DNA of 40,842 nucleotides from assembly GCA_903959175.1 (NCBI GenBank), contig CAJBVW010000068.1, forward strand, positions 1 to 40,842, given 5' to 3'. The stretch comes from an uncultured Pseudomonadota bacterium (GTDB lineage Bacteria > Myxococcota_A > UBA796 > SXON01). The notes below the pieces were generated by a model that searched no databases, was not told the origin of the DNA, and saw nothing but the letters and a program-made list of their open reading frames with translations. Shown here one piece after another: positions 16,027 to 26,803 of this stretch; position 1 is the first letter of the stretch; every line of letters begins with the position of its first letter. Position numbers and translations under genes: made by a program.

Positions 16027-16613
16027 GCCACCAACCACGGGCCCGCGATGTCGACCGACACGTCCTCCAGCGCCCGGGTCCGTTCGAGGAAGCGGCGGAA
16101 GGAGCGCCGGCCCCAATGCTGGATGTGCTCGGGGTGGTTTCCCCAGGATTCTGGGTACTTGCCACGAAGCGCGTTCCCGAGCTGGAACACCGGCTCAAAC
16201 GGGACGGTGATCACGACGCCGCGCCGCGCCACCCGTGCCAGCTCGCTCACCGCGGCTTCGGGCGCGTCGAGGTGCTCCAGCACCTCCATGCACACCACCA
16301 CGTCGAACGCCGCGTTCTCGAAGGGGAGCGCGAGGACGGAGGCCTCCGCGAAGGGCAGCTCCGGGTGCCGGTCGCGGCACCACGCGATGCACGCGGGGTT
16401 TGCGTCCACGCCGGTGTAGCGGATCGGGCCGAGCGCGCGGAGGGGCCCCACGGCGTGGCCCTCGCCGCAGCCGGCGTCGAGGAGGTCGATCGGCGCGAAG
16501 GAGCGGGTGCGCTTGACGACGGTGGCGTAGAGGTGCCCCATCAAGCTGCGGAGGACCGGGCTCGACTCCGCTTCGACGTACTTTGCGTGGTTCGAGGTAT
16601 CGATCTCAGGCAC
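16005..16613 (-). CDS. Class I SAM-dependent methyltransferase
   Basis: The 202-residue cytosolic enzyme has the SAM-binding motif I LLDAGCGEGHAVGPL at about residues 43-57, the acidic end of strand 2 (YTGVDANP), motif II region ENAAFDVVVCMEVLEHLDAPE and the substrate-side VARRGVVITVPFEP. These fit the Methyltransf_11/25 fold. The acceptor is unknown; given the operon, a sugar or lipid-linked glycan intermediate is likely. ATG 16613 lies inside the 3' end of the GT2 gene (8-bp overlap), implying coupled translation. A C-terminal part (HIQHWGRRSFRRFLERTRAL) resembles that of methyltransferases found in polysaccharide clusters. Confidence 0.9.
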   Translation of the reverse strand: MPEIDTSNHAKYVEAESSPVLRSLMGHLYATVVKRTRSFAPIDLLDAGCGEGHAVGPLRALGPIRYTGVDANPACIAWCRDRHPELPFAEASVLALPFENAAFDVVVCMEVLEHLDAPEAAVSELARVARRGVVITVPFEPVFQLGNALRGKYPESWGNHPEHIQHWGRRSFRRFLERTRALEDVSVDIAGPWLVACARPRL

Positions 16614-17538
16614 CGCCCACCTCGCTCCGGAGCTGGGCGCGCTCGCGCCGCTGAGCGGACAACATCTCGCCGATCAGCCCGGTGATGATGCACTGGAAGC
16701 CGACGATGAGCAGGAGGGCGCCGAGGATGATGGCGGCGACGTGCTCCTGGAAGGAGTCGCCCGTGAGCTTGCAGCCGACCACGTAGAGCTCGATCGCGAG
16801 GCCGAACAGCGTGGGCGCGAGGCCGACGGTCCCGAAGAAGTGCAGCGGGCGGCCCACGTAGCGGGTGAGGAAGCGCACGGTGAGCACGTCGAGGAGGCCC
16901 GTCCAGAACCGGCGGGCGCCGTACTTGCTCTTGCCGAACTTGCGCTTACGATGCTTCACGGGCTGCTCGACCACCCGGAAGCCCTTCGACGCCGCGAGCT
17001 GCGGGATGAAGCGGTAGAGGTCCCCGTTGAGCTCCAGGTTTGCCGCGACCGCCCGCCGCATCACGCGGAAGCCGCAGTTGGAGTCGTGGAGCACGAGCCC
17101 GAAGAGCGCGCCGAGGAGGGCGTTGAAGAAGCGTGAGGGCACGGCCTTGAGCGGCTCGTTGTCGAAGCGGCCCTGCTTCCAACCGACGACGAGGTCCGCG
17201 CCGGCGTCGAGGCGCGCGATCATGGCGGGGATCTCGTGGGGATCGTCCTGGAGATCGGCGTCGAGCGTCACCACGAGCGAGCCCTTGGCGGCCTCGAAGC
17301 CCGCCATGTACGCCGCCGACTTGCCGAGGTTGCGCGTGAAGTGGAGCGCGCGGGCACGCCGATCCGCGCCGACGATGGAGTGGAGGAGGGCGTCGCTGCC
17401 GTCGGTCGATCCGTCGTCGACGTAGATGATCTCGAACGGCATGTCACCGAGGACCCCGACGATCTCGGCGTGGAGCGCCTCGAGCGACTCGAGCTCGTTG
17501 TACAAGGGGACGACGACGCTAATGCGCGGGGCAGGCAT
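16606..17538 (-). CDS. GT2 glycosyltransferase, polyprenyl-phosphate type
   Basis: The 310-residue protein has an N-terminal GT-A domain (ISVVVPLYNELESLE, DDGSTDGSD at 41-49, the DxD-type catalytic site TLDADLQDDP at 91-100, and NCGFRVMRRAV), followed by two membrane helices at about 230-255 and 270-292. This is the layout of DPM1/GtrB/ArnC-like enzymes that transfer a sugar from an NDP donor to polyprenyl phosphate at the cytoplasmic face. The lipid-linked sugar would feed the GT-C enzymes encoded on either side. It starts at ATG 17538, four bases downstream of the stop of the first GT-C gene, and overlaps the methyltransferase gene. Confidence 0.94.
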   Translation of the reverse strand: MPAPRISVVVPLYNELESLEALHAEIVGVLGDMPFEIIYVDDGSTDGSDALLHSIVGADRRARALHFTRNLGKSAAYMAGFEAAKGSLVVTLDADLQDDPHEIPAMIARLDAGADLVVGWKQGRFDNEPLKAVPSRFFNALLGALFGLVLHDSNCGFRVMRRAVAANLELNGDLYRFIPQLAASKGFRVVEQPVKHRKRKFGKSKYGARRFWTGLLDVLTVRFLTRYVGRPLHFFGTVGLAPTLFGLAIELYVVGCKLTGDSFQEHVAAIILGALLLIVGFQCIITGLIGEMLSAQRRERAQLRSEVGGA

Positions 17539-17542
17539 GGAT

Positions 17543-19096
17543 CTACTCCGTCCGAAGCCGGTAGATGTCGAAGCGGGCGACCGTCGCGGCGGGCACGTAG
17601 CGGGCGGTCACGAAGTCCCGGAGCGCCGTGAACTTCAAGAAGAGCTGCCGTGAATCGTCGTTCGTGCCGGTCACGTGGGGCGTCGCGTCCTGCGAACCCA
17701 CGAGGAACAACCTGGGCGGGTCAGCCGCGAGCGCGTCGAGGAGCTCGGTGGCGTAGGCCGGATTGCCCCACGCCACGGCGAGGGGGTAGTTGTAGAGGAA
17801 GCGCGAGACCGTCTTCCGCCGCGCCAGGACGTTGACCATCGGGTCGTAGCCCCAGACGAAGACGCGGTCGCCGGGCGCTGTCTCGCGGGCGATGAAGTCG
17901 GCGGCCGCGAGGTTGTCGTCGACCGACATCTTGTTGACGCGGAAGGGCTTGGTCGCCCAATGCGCGCGAAGCGTCAGCGTGCCGGACACGAGCTGCCCCA
18001 GGGTGGCCCAGCGCGCCGGGTAGGGCGAGGTGGCGAGGAGCACGGCCGCGATCCCGACGAGGACGAGCGCCTGGCCCCGACGTACGAACGAGAGCAGACT
18101 CACGACTCCGAGGGCCGCGAACAGCGCGGTGCCAGGCAGCATCGCGAGGTAGTGATACCGGAACAGCTTGCCCTGGACGGCGCAGGAGGCCGCGCCCGCG
18201 ACGAGCAGCGCCAGCGCGGCGAGCGAGGGCCGAGCCTCACCGCGAACGAGCCCGATGGCGACGGGTACGACGCCGGCGACGACGCCGACCAGCACGTATC
18301 GGAGCTCTGGGAGGTCCGTGAGCCGGTCGACGAACACCGCGAGGGTCCCGCCGAGGCTCCCGCTCCGCGCGGTGTCGATGACGTAGGTCGGGACGAGCCC
18401 GAGCTGCGAGTCGAGGAAGCCGGGGATCGCGCCGCGCACCCACAACCACGCCCCCGCGACCGCCAGGGTCAGTCCCACGCCGAGGCCCACCACGACGAGG
18501 CGCACGAGCTCCCGTGGCCCGCGGAGCACGACCGCGGCGAGAGGGACCACGAACAGCACCGCGGTGTACTTCAGGCAGGCCGCCACCCCGAGGAACACGC
18601 CCGCGGCGAGCCACGCCGGCCACCGCGGCCTCGGCGAGGCGTCGTCGACCGTCATGATCCAGATCGCGGCGAGCGCCGGGAGCGTCATCCAGCCATCGGT
18701 CTGGCAGGTGTTCCAGAAGTCGAAGCCGTCGTACAGGAAGAGCCAGGCCACGCCCGCGACGACGCTGACGCCAGGCCGGGGGAACCAGCGCCCCGCGAGG
18801 TTGGCGAGCAGCAGTGCGGTCACGATGGACCAGCCGAGATCGAACACGCGCAGCGCCGTCATCGAGGGGCCGACGAGCGTCTGGGCGAGGGCGTGCACCC
18901 ACACGGTCCCGGGCGGCTTGAAGACGTACACATCGCGGTAGGGCATGCCGCCGTCGAGCCACACCCACGCCGGGTAGGCGTAGTTGCCCTGGTCCCGCCC
19001 GAACGGCCATGCGAGCGTGACGCTCCCGAGCACGAGGCCGGCCATCACGAGGATGGCGACCTGCCAGGTTCGGAGGATCGAGGTCGGGGCGCGCAT
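17543..19096 (-). CDS. GT-C (ArnT/GT39-like) membrane glycosyltransferase
   Basis: The 517-residue protein has about eleven hydrophobic segments. The first periplasmic loop has FGRDQGNYAYPAW at 32-44, and the family motif GMPYRDVYVFKPPG at 50-63 follows it, as in ArnT/PMT-type enzymes (acidic residue plus YRD and KPPG). A soluble C-terminal part (PGDRVFVWGYDPMVNVLARR and on) is typical. Such enzymes move a sugar from a polyprenyl phosphate carrier to lipid A, a protein or a growing glycan at the outer face of the inner membrane. The acceptor is unknown. It is the first gene of the cluster; the 186 bp upstream (19097-19282) hold no gene and probably the promoter, though no clear boxes were seen. 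Confidence 0.9.
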   Translation of the reverse strand: MRAPTSILRTWQVAILVMAGLVLGSVTLAWPFGRDQGNYAYPAWVWLDGGMPYRDVYVFKPPGTVWVHALAQTLVGPSMTALRVFDLGWSIVTALLLANLAGRWFPRPGVSVVAGVAWLFLYDGFDFWNTCQTDGWMTLPALAAIWIMTVDDASPRPRWPAWLAAGVFLGVAACLKYTAVLFVVPLAAVVLRGPRELVRLVVVGLGVGLTLAVAGAWLWVRGAIPGFLDSQLGLVPTYVIDTARSGSLGGTLAVFVDRLTDLPELRYVLVGVVAGVVPVAIGLVRGEARPSLAALALLVAGAASCAVQGKLFRYHYLAMLPGTALFAALGVVSLLSFVRRGQALVLVGIAAVLLATSPYPARWATLGQLVSGTLTLRAHWATKPFRVNKMSVDDNLAAADFIARETAPGDRVFVWGYDPMVNVLARRKTVSRFLYNYPLAVAWGNPAYATELLDALAADPPRLFLVGSQDATPHVTGTNDDSRQLFLKFTALRDFVTARYVPAATVARFDIYRLRTE

Positions 19097-19282
19097 CGCG
19101 GGCCCTTGTATGCAGCGCTCACCCGTTCGATGGTTACGTCGATACGACGTTCGGACGGCGCGAATGACGCGCGTCGTCGATAGGGTTCAACTGTGTGACG
19201 AAAGCTGCCCGTAAGCCCGTGCCGTGACGGTTTGCGAGCCTTGCCCCAACCCAAGCGTCGCATGCGCGGCCGAGGGGCGCAC

Positions 19283-21064
<1,782 letters not shown>

Positions 21065-21148
21065 GGTTCCAGAGGTCGGAGTGGCGGGGAGTATATCTCC
21101 ACGCTCCCGACCGAGGGCCACGCAGGCCGCCGGACGCGACGGATGCGG

Positions 21149-21922
21149 CTAGAACCGTCCGGCGAACGTCACCGTGTTCGGGCCGACGACCATCGTGACG
21201 CGCCGGCGCCCGGCCCATACGCCGGTCTCGATGGGGATGGGGAGGAGCCACGCGGCCACCGCGAGGGAGGCGCTCACCCGGTTGACCGCGAGGGTGGTGC
21301 GGAAGGCCTCGACGCGCTCCTCTCCGCCCTCCTCGAGGTACTGGCCGGGCTCCGGCCACTTGCCCGCCGGGTAGTCCTCGCGGAGCTGCACGTAGGTGGC
21401 GATGGAGACGCCGAGGCCGACGGCCTGGAGCCCCCCGGTGATGGCGCCGGCCACCGGCTTGCCGTCCAGGAAGTAGCCGACGCCGCCGGGGATTAGGACC
21501 TTCCAGGGCCACGGCGCGTCCGGGCCGTCCGGGCGCTCCACGAAGTCGGGGAGCTCGGGCGGGGCGGGGACGGGCCGCGCGACGGGGCGGAGCGAGTCGA
21601 AGAGCGCGACGACCTCGGGCGAGTGCGCGAAGCGGTCGATGGGGTAGGCGGGGTCCTCCGCGAGGAGGGACTCGAAGACGTTGCGCGCGGCGTCTGCGCC
21701 GACGTCGGCGTAGAGGAGGTCCCCCAGCCAGAGGAGGGCCTCGCGGCGCACGTTCGCCGGGAGCGAGGGGCCGGTCGCGAGGATGGCCTGGAGCGCGGCG
21801 CGCGCGGCCTCGGTGTCCCCCGCGAGGTAGAGCTGGACGGCATGCCCTAGGGCGGCACGGGACGGATCGTCCTGTGCCCACGCGCCCTCGACCATCGCCG
21901 CGAAGGCCGCTAAAGCCAACAT
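21149..21922 (-). CDS. Exported TPR-like protein with membrane segment
   Basis: The 257-residue product starts at ATG 21922 with a signal peptide (MLALAAFAAMVEGAWAQ). Residues 20-95 form TPR-like helices: ALGHAVQLYLAGDTEAARAA, EALLWLGDLLYADVG and FESLLAEDPAYPIDRFAHSP. A Pro-rich linker leads to a C-terminal half with WKVLIPGGVGYFLDGKPVAG and AVGLGVSIATYVQLR, which look like amphipathic or membrane-inserting segments. The layout suggests a periplasmic protein tied to a membrane. No family name is certain. It lies 84 bp upstream of the sigma-54 activator gene on the same strand. Confidence 0.75.
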   Translation of the reverse strand: MLALAAFAAMVEGAWAQDDPSRAALGHAVQLYLAGDTEAARAALQAILATGPSLPANVRREALLWLGDLLYADVGADAARNVFESLLAEDPAYPIDRFAHSPEVVALFDSLRPVARPVPAPPELPDFVERPDGPDAPWPWKVLIPGGVGYFLDGKPVAGAITGGLQAVGLGVSIATYVQLREDYPAGKWPEPGQYLEEGGEERVEAFRTTLAVNRVSASLAVAAWLLPIPIETGVWAGRRRVTMVVGPNTVTFAGRF

Positions 21923-21991
21923 GGCGCGGAAGGTACCCGCCGGGGCGGGGTGTGGTCAACCGGCGCGGGGCCGAACGCCGCAGATCGCGCG

Positions 21992-23587
21992 CTACCGTGC
22001 GGTGTCGGCGCCCGTGTCGGCGGTGTCCGCACCGGTGTCGGCGGAGTCGTCGTCTTCGGTCGCCGTGTCGGTGTCGCGGCTCGGCTCGGGGAGCGAGATG
22101 CGGAGCGCGAAGACGCCGTCGTCATCGGAGAAGGTCTGGCCGAGGAGGGCGCCGGAGCCGGCGTCGTACACCTTGATGGAGGCGGTCCCGACGAAGGCGC
22201 CCCCGTGGGTGACGCGGCCGCTGACCGGCACGCCGGCGTCGAGCTGGAAAGAGTTGACAGTGGCCGGGGCCTCGATCTCGGAGCGGGTGACGGCGCCCGA
22301 GGCGGAGTCGGCCGGGGTGAGGGTCACCACCATCGGCACGTCGGAGACGGGGAAGTCGAAGGTGCCGTCCTGGCCGGTGCGGCCGGAGTAGACGTTCTCG
22401 GCGAAGCCGGTCTCCGTCGCGACCACCAGCACGTTTGCGGCGGGCCGCTCGTTCACGTCGAGGACGGTGCCGGCGAGGCGCGTGGCGGGGAGGAGCAGGA
22501 GCTCGCCGAGGTCGACGCCGTCGTCCACCCGGACATTCTTGTAGCGGACGGGGCTGGCGGGCACGGCGTCCGACTCGTAGCGGGGCATGACCTCCACGTC
22601 GTAGATGCCGGGGAGGAGGTCGGTGATGAAGCGGCCGTCGCGGTTGGTGTCGGTCTCGAGGGTGAGCGAGCCGGGCCCGCCGTCGAGGAGGGTCGACACG
22701 AAGCGCACGCGCGCGTCCGCCACGCGCTCCCCGGAGGAGTCCACCACGCGGCCGTCCGCCGTGGCGTGGCCGACGAGGCCGAGCGACACCGGGACCTCCA
22801 CGCCCTCGGGGGCCTCCACCAGCAGCGGCACGGAGACGGCGGGGGCGATCTCGATGTCCTCGCCGAAGGCGCTGCCGCCCACATCGAGCGTGTACTCGCC
22901 GAGCTGATCGACGCGCGCGACGTACCAGCCCGTCGCGTCCGTCGTGAACACGGAGCTGGAGATCACCTGGCCGTTGACGAGCCGCGAGATCCGGAGCGGG
23001 ACGCCCGCGAGCGCGGTGTCGACCCCGTCGATCAGGCCGTTGACGCGGCCGTAGACGGGGATGCCGGGCTCGATCTCCTGGTCGAAGCGCGGGCGGTCGA
23101 TGTCCGGCGCGTCGAGCACGAGCAGGGGCGCCACCGCGGCATCGTTGGGGACGAAGACGAGCTGGGTGCCGAAGGGGTAGGCGGGGAAGGAGAGGGTGAA
23201 CGCGCCGTCCGCGTCGCTGCGCGCGACGGTGCCGAGGCGGTTGTCCTCCGCGAGCGCGAGGAGGTCGGCCACGAGGGGCTCGGGCGTGGTGGGCGCGCCG
23301 CCGAGGCTCCAGCCGCGGGTGACCTGGGCGGTGAGCACGCCGGAGACGGTGCGCGTGTCGAAGAGCTCGATGCCGAGGCCCTCGTAGTCGGCCGGCAGGA
23401 CGATGTGGCTCTGGGCGAGGAGGACCGTGCCGTCGTCGGAGTCGGGGGGGTCGATGTCGAGGCGGAGGGTGCCCTCGGCGGTGGCCTCGGCGGTGGCCTC
23501 GGCGGTGTCGAAGCGACCGCCTTTGAGCGCCATGTCCGAGCAGCCACAGAGCACGAAGAGGAGGGTGGCGGCGGTGAACATGCGCAT
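21992..23587 (-). CDS. Lipoprotein with carboxypeptidase-regulatory-like (beta-sandwich) domains
   Basis: ATG 23587 was chosen because GGAGGT lies six bases upstream; it overlaps the stop of the preceding gene. The signal MRMFTAATLLFVLCGC ends in a lipobox (LCGC, Cys16). A 12-bp DNA tandem repeat at 23474-23507 encodes the Thr-Ala-Glu-Ala linker (FDTAEATAEATAEG). Several CarboxypepD_reg/transthyretin-like units follow (for example GYVARVDQLGEYTLDVGG, RFITDLLPGIYDVEVMPR, ASIKVYDAGSGALLG). The C-terminus is a low-complexity Asp/Thr tail (DSADTGADTADTGADTAR). The 531-residue protein is probably displayed on the outer membrane and binds or supports other surface components; no catalytic site is visible. 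Confidence 0.85.
   Translation of the reverse strand: MRMFTAATLLFVLCGCSDMALKGGRFDTAEATAEATAEGTLRLDIDPPDSDDGTVLLAQSHIVLPADYEGLGIELFDTRTVSGVLTAQVTRGWSLGGAPTTPEPLVADLLALAEDNRLGTVARSDADGAFTLSFPAYPFGTQLVFVPNDAAVAPLLVLDAPDIDRPRFDQEIEPGIPVYGRVNGLIDGVDTALAGVPLRISRLVNGQVISSSVFTTDATGWYVARVDQLGEYTLDVGGSAFGEDIEIAPAVSVPLLVEAPEGVEVPVSLGLVGHATADGRVVDSSGERVADARVRFVSTLLDGGPGSLTLETDTNRDGRFITDLLPGIYDVEVMPRYESDAVPASPVRYKNVRVDDGVDLGELLLLPATRLAGTVLDVNERPAANVLVVATETGFAENVYSGRTGQDGTFDFPVSDVPMVVTLTPADSASGAVTRSEIEAPATVNSFQLDAGVPVSGRVTHGGAFVGTASIKVYDAGSGALLGQTFSDDDGVFALRISLPEPSRDTDTATEDDDSADTGADTADTGADTAR
23474..23507. repeat. 12-bp tandem repeat in a lipoprotein gene
   Basis: The unit CTCGGCGGTGGC occurs twice exactly (23474-23485, 23486-23497) and a third time for 10 bases (23498-23507). 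Because 12 is a multiple of 3 it adds four residues (Thr-Ala-Glu-Ala type) per unit to the linker just after the lipid anchor without breaking the frame. Copy number may vary between strains. Confidence 0.8.
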
Positions 23588-23979
23588 CACAGCACCTCCA
23601 GGCGCCAGCTGAGCGCCACCAGGTCGTTCTCGCCGTCGTCCAGGAGACAGCCGAGCGTCTTCCCGTCGAGGTCGGGGTCGTGCTCGAGCACGATCTCGCT
23701 GCCTTCGCCATCGTAGACCGGGTAGCCGTAGCCGAGGATGCCCTCGCCCGTGAGCGTCCAGGTGAAGCGCACCTCGTCCCCCTCGGGATCCTCCGCGATG
23801 ACGAAGACCGACTGCCCGGACGGACCGATGAGGAGCGCCTCTTCGGTATCGGCAGCAGGTTCGGCGCGCTTGATCTCAGGGGGCAAGTTGTACTCGACGG
23901 TGGGGATCGGGCCGATGTAGAAGCAGCCCGACGCGAGGACAGCAAAGCAAGGGGCGTGCCAGGCCGCGAGGAGCCGCAT
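23587..23979 (-). CDS. Small lipoprotein with Ig/PKD-like domain
   Basis: The start is ATG 23979 (MRLLAAWHAPCFAVLASGC), giving a lipoprotein signal with lipobox ASGC. The 130-residue product has a single beta-sandwich-like domain: PPEIKRAEPAAD, QSVFVIAEDPEGDEVRFTW and GSEIVLEHDPDLDG, where DPEGDEVRFTW is typical of PKD/cadherin-like or bacterial Ig-like repeats. Two later Cys-containing strands (GKTLGCLLDDGENDL) complete it. It is translationally coupled to the larger lipoprotein downstream (overlap TGATG), so the two probably act together at the cell surface. Confidence 0.8.
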   Translation of the reverse strand: MRLLAAWHAPCFAVLASGCFYIGPIPTVEYNLPPEIKRAEPAADTEEALLIGPSGQSVFVIAEDPEGDEVRFTWTLTGEGILGYGYPVYDGEGSEIVLEHDPDLDGKTLGCLLDDGENDLVALSWRLEVL

Positions 23980-24038
23980 GAATCCTACGCTTTTTGCCGT
24001 GGGGGCGCGCCGCATGCCCACCGGCCACGACAGCCCGG

Positions 24039-25940
24039 TCACGGGTGCTTCCTCGGCACGTCGACCGTGGTCGGGAGGATCTTGATGCCGCCGGGCTCGC
24101 TGCGGCCGAGCTGGGTCGAGAGGGAGCCGAAGGGCGCGGGGCAGGTGAAGACGACCGGGGTGTCCGCCGGGGGCTCACGCAGCTTGAACTCGGGGTGGAT
24201 CGCGACGGACTCGTAGCGGGTGCCTCCGACGGTGTAGGAGCACTCGCGCGGGAGGTTCGAGTTGACCACGAAGGTCGCCTGCTTCTTCACGAGCGGCACG
24301 TCGAGGGAGACGGGTTCGCCCTCGGAGACCTGGACCTCGCGCACGAAGGGGTCGGCGAAGGGGTTGCGCACCTCGATCTTGTGCTTTCCGGGGGCGAGCA
24401 GGAGCGGGTTCGCCTCGGTGCCGACCCAGCTCGACGGCGCGCCGCTGCCCTTGCGCGGCCCGAGGCGCTCGCCGTCCACCCACACGTCCGCGAAGGTCGC
24501 CTCGGTGAGGCGGAGGACGACGCGCGCGGGCTCGACCTTGGAGGACGCGAGGGCGGCCAGCCGGGCGGGAGAGCGGGCGTCCTGCGCGGGGCGGACGAGC
24601 GTGGCGGCGACGACCTCGGGGGGCAGCGCTCGGTTGGGAGCGGCGGGGATCCCGGCCTCCTCCGCGGTCGTCTCCGAGACGGCGAGGGCGGGGTCGGGCG
24701 CGATGTCCGGCGTGGCCGCGGGGGCGGTCGCGGCGAGGGCGACGGAGGGGTCCCGGGCGTCGGCGGGGTGGGCGCGACCCGGCCGCACGTCTCCGTGCGC
24801 GGACACCCACCAGGCGCCACCGAGCACGGCCCCGACGAGGAGGAGGGCGAGCGCGGGTACGAGGAAGCGTGCGCGGCGCGAGGGCCCCGGCGCGGCCTGG
24901 TGGAGCGACTGGATGAGTGCCAGGACCTCGCTGTTCTCCTCGTCGATCGCCAGGAGCCGGTTGAACTGTTGGAGGGCGCCGAGGGTGTCGCCCGCGGCGA
25001 GCCGCTCCTTGCCGAGCTGGAGGAGGGTGGGCCGGAGCAGGGCCGCGAGGTGCTCCTCGCAGGCGGCGGCGTCCACGATGTAGGAGCGGAGGTTGATCGT
25101 GGGATGATCGGGGGCGAGGTGGACCTCGCGCAGGGAGGCCAGCAGCGACTCGCTGGCCTGGTCGGCGTCCGGGTAGCGGTCCTCCGGGCGGGGCTGGAGC
25201 AGGCGGTCGATGACGGCGGTGATCGCCGGCGAGGCCTGGGGCGCGAGCTCGAGCACCTCGGGCCGGTTGGCCTCGATGATGTTGCGGAGGATGACCGAGG
25301 CGTTGCTGCCGGAGAAGGGGACGTGCCCGGTCACGGAGTGGAACAACACGGTTCCGAGGCTGAAGAGATCGCTTCGGCCGTCGAGCGTCTCGTCGAGCGC
25401 CTGCTGCGGGCTCATGTAGGCGGGCGAGCCGAGGAGCGACCCGTCGAGGGTGATGGAGCTCTCGTCCAGCACGCGGGCGACGCCGAAGTCCATCAGCTTG
25501 ACCCGGCCATCCCGCCGGATCATGACGTTGTCGGGCTTGATGTCGCGGTGGATGATGCCGGCGCGGTGCGCGAAGGCGAGGGCGGACGCGAGGTCGGCCC
25601 CGGCGAGCGCGGCGATCTCCGACGGCAGCCGGCCGCGCATCTGGATGAGCTCCTGGAGGGTCACGCCGTCCACGAGCTCGGTGACGATGTAGCACTCCTC
25701 GGCGTTCTGGCCCGAGTAGTCGAGGATGGACACGATGTTCGGGTGCGCGAGGCGGCCGACGGCCCGGGCCTCGCGGTTGAAGCGCTCGCGGTAGCGCGAC
25801 GAGGCGGACAGGTGCGGATGGAGCACCTTGATCGCCACGTCTCGCCCGGTCGTGAGGTGCCGACCCCGGTACACCGTGGCGGTCGCCCCTTCCCCCAGCT
25901 TCTGGAGGACCTCGTACTTGTCGAGGACGCTGCCGATCAC
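24039..25940 (-). CDS. Membrane Ser/Thr protein kinase with PEGA-like C-terminal domain
   Basis: The 633-residue kinase starts with GTG 25940, overlapping the stop of the upstream gene (GTGA). The N-terminal kinase domain (about 9-270) is complete: GEGATATVYRG glycine loop, Lys38 in VAIKVL, catalytic HRDIKPDN (131-138), DFGVA (151-155) and GSPAYMSPQQ. Residues 300-345 are TPR-like. A transmembrane helix spans about 359-380 (FLVPALALLLVGAVLGG). The periplasmic part has an Ala/Pro-rich linker and a PEGA-like domain (FADVWVDGERLGP, LAPGKHKIEVRNPF). Substrates are unknown; the FHA protein encoded nearby on the same strand is a candidate partner. Confidence 0.95.
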   Translation of the reverse strand: MIGSVLDKYEVLQKLGEGATATVYRGRHLTTGRDVAIKVLHPHLSASSRYRERFNREARAVGRLAHPNIVSILDYSGQNAEECYIVTELVDGVTLQELIQMRGRLPSEIAALAGADLASALAFAHRAGIIHRDIKPDNVMIRRDGRVKLMDFGVARVLDESSITLDGSLLGSPAYMSPQQALDETLDGRSDLFSLGTVLFHSVTGHVPFSGSNASVILRNIIEANRPEVLELAPQASPAITAVIDRLLQPRPEDRYPDADQASESLLASLREVHLAPDHPTINLRSYIVDAAACEEHLAALLRPTLLQLGKERLAAGDTLGALQQFNRLLAIDEENSEVLALIQSLHQAAPGPSRRARFLVPALALLLVGAVLGGAWWVSAHGDVRPGRAHPADARDPSVALAATAPAATPDIAPDPALAVSETTAEEAGIPAAPNRALPPEVVAATLVRPAQDARSPARLAALASSKVEPARVVLRLTEATFADVWVDGERLGPRKGSGAPSSWVGTEANPLLLAPGKHKIEVRNPFADPFVREVQVSEGEPVSLDVPLVKKQATFVVNSNLPRECSYTVGGTRYESVAIHPEFKLREPPADTPVVFTCPAPFGSLSTQLGRSEPGGIKILPTTVDVPRKHP

Positions 25941-26782
25941 AGCTGCCCGACCTCACGGTCGATCACCCCGCGCTCCGTGTAGAGCGAGAGGATGGAGGCG
26001 GCGGTCTCTTCGAGGGCCTTGTTCGTCACGTTGACGTGGGACCACTGGCGGTTGCGCTTGAAGAGGTCCTCCGCGTACTCGAGCTCGGCGAGGATGTACT
26101 CCATCTGCCCGTAGTTCGTGTCGCTCTGCATGCGCATCGTCTGGAGGCGCTGCTTGCGGATGTTCTGGAGGGCCTCGGGGTCGATCGTGAGGGCGAAGAC
26201 CTTGCGAGGGTCGATCGAGAAGAGCTGGACGGGCGGGTCGCGGTTCAGGACGATGGGGACGTTGGCGACCTTGTAGCCCTTGTAGGCAAGGAAGACGGAG
26301 AGGGGCGTCTTGCTGGTGCGGGAGACGCCGACGAGCACGATGTCGGCCTTCTCCAGCATCCGCGGCTCCTTGCCGTCGTCCACCTTGACGGTGAACTCGA
26401 CGGCCTCGATGCGGCGGAAGTAGTCGGCGTCGGTGCGGTGCATCAGGCCGGGCTGGTTGACGGGCTCCTCGCCGAGCCAGCCGGAGAGCGCGTTGATGAC
26501 GCCGCCGATCACGTCGATCTGGACGACGCGGTAGGCGCGCGAGAGCTCGTTGGCGCGGGCGCGCTGGTCGGGCGCGACGAGGCTGGTGACCACGCAGGCG
26601 CCGGTGAGGGCGGCCTGCTTGAGGATGCGGTCGAGGTGCTCGGTGTCGGTCACGTTGGAGAAGACGTGGACGGCCACGCGGAACCCCTCGAACTGGCGCA
26701 GGGCGGCGCGGGTCACGCGATCGGCGGTGTCACCGGTGCCATCGCTGACGATGAAGAGCGGACGGGCGGGACGTTCGACCAT
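25937..26782 (-). CDS. PpsR-type bifunctional kinase/pyrophosphorylase (DUF299)
   Basis: The 281-residue cytosolic protein belongs to the family that switches PEP synthase or pyruvate phosphate dikinase on and off: it phosphorylates a Thr using ADP and removes the phosphate by pyrophosphorolysis. The sequence shows FIVSDGTGDTADRVTRAAL at the N-terminus, GLMHRTDADYFRRIEAVEF, the P-loop-like VGVSRTSKTPLS (151-162) and YKVANVPIV. ATG 26782 was preferred over the in-frame GTG at 26788. No ppsA or ppdK gene is visible in the window. Translational coupling to a Ser/Thr kinase gene is unusual. The promoter probably lies in the 97-bp divergent gap to the CoA transferase gene. Confidence 0.93.
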   Translation of the reverse strand: MVERPARPLFIVSDGTGDTADRVTRAALRQFEGFRVAVHVFSNVTDTEHLDRILKQAALTGACVVTSLVAPDQRARANELSRAYRVVQIDVIGGVINALSGWLGEEPVNQPGLMHRTDADYFRRIEAVEFTVKVDDGKEPRMLEKADIVLVGVSRTSKTPLSVFLAYKGYKVANVPIVLNRDPPVQLFSIDPRKVFALTIDPEALQNIRKQRLQTMRMQSDTNYGQMEYILAELEYAEDLFKRNRQWSHVNVTNKALEETAASILSLYTERGVIDREVGQL

Positions 26783-26791
26783 GATCACACT

Positions 26792-26803
26792 CTATCGCGA
26801 TAG
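26792..26803. promoter_or_regulatory. 12-bp perfect palindrome between divergent genes
   Basis: CTATCGCGATAG at 26792-26803 is a perfect palindrome, AT-rich for this genome, lying about 10 bases before the PpsR-type gene start and about 77 bases before the CoA-transferase start. Its place in a divergent gap suggests a binding site for a dimeric regulator, but no other copy was noticed and the regulator is unknown. Confidence 0.4.
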
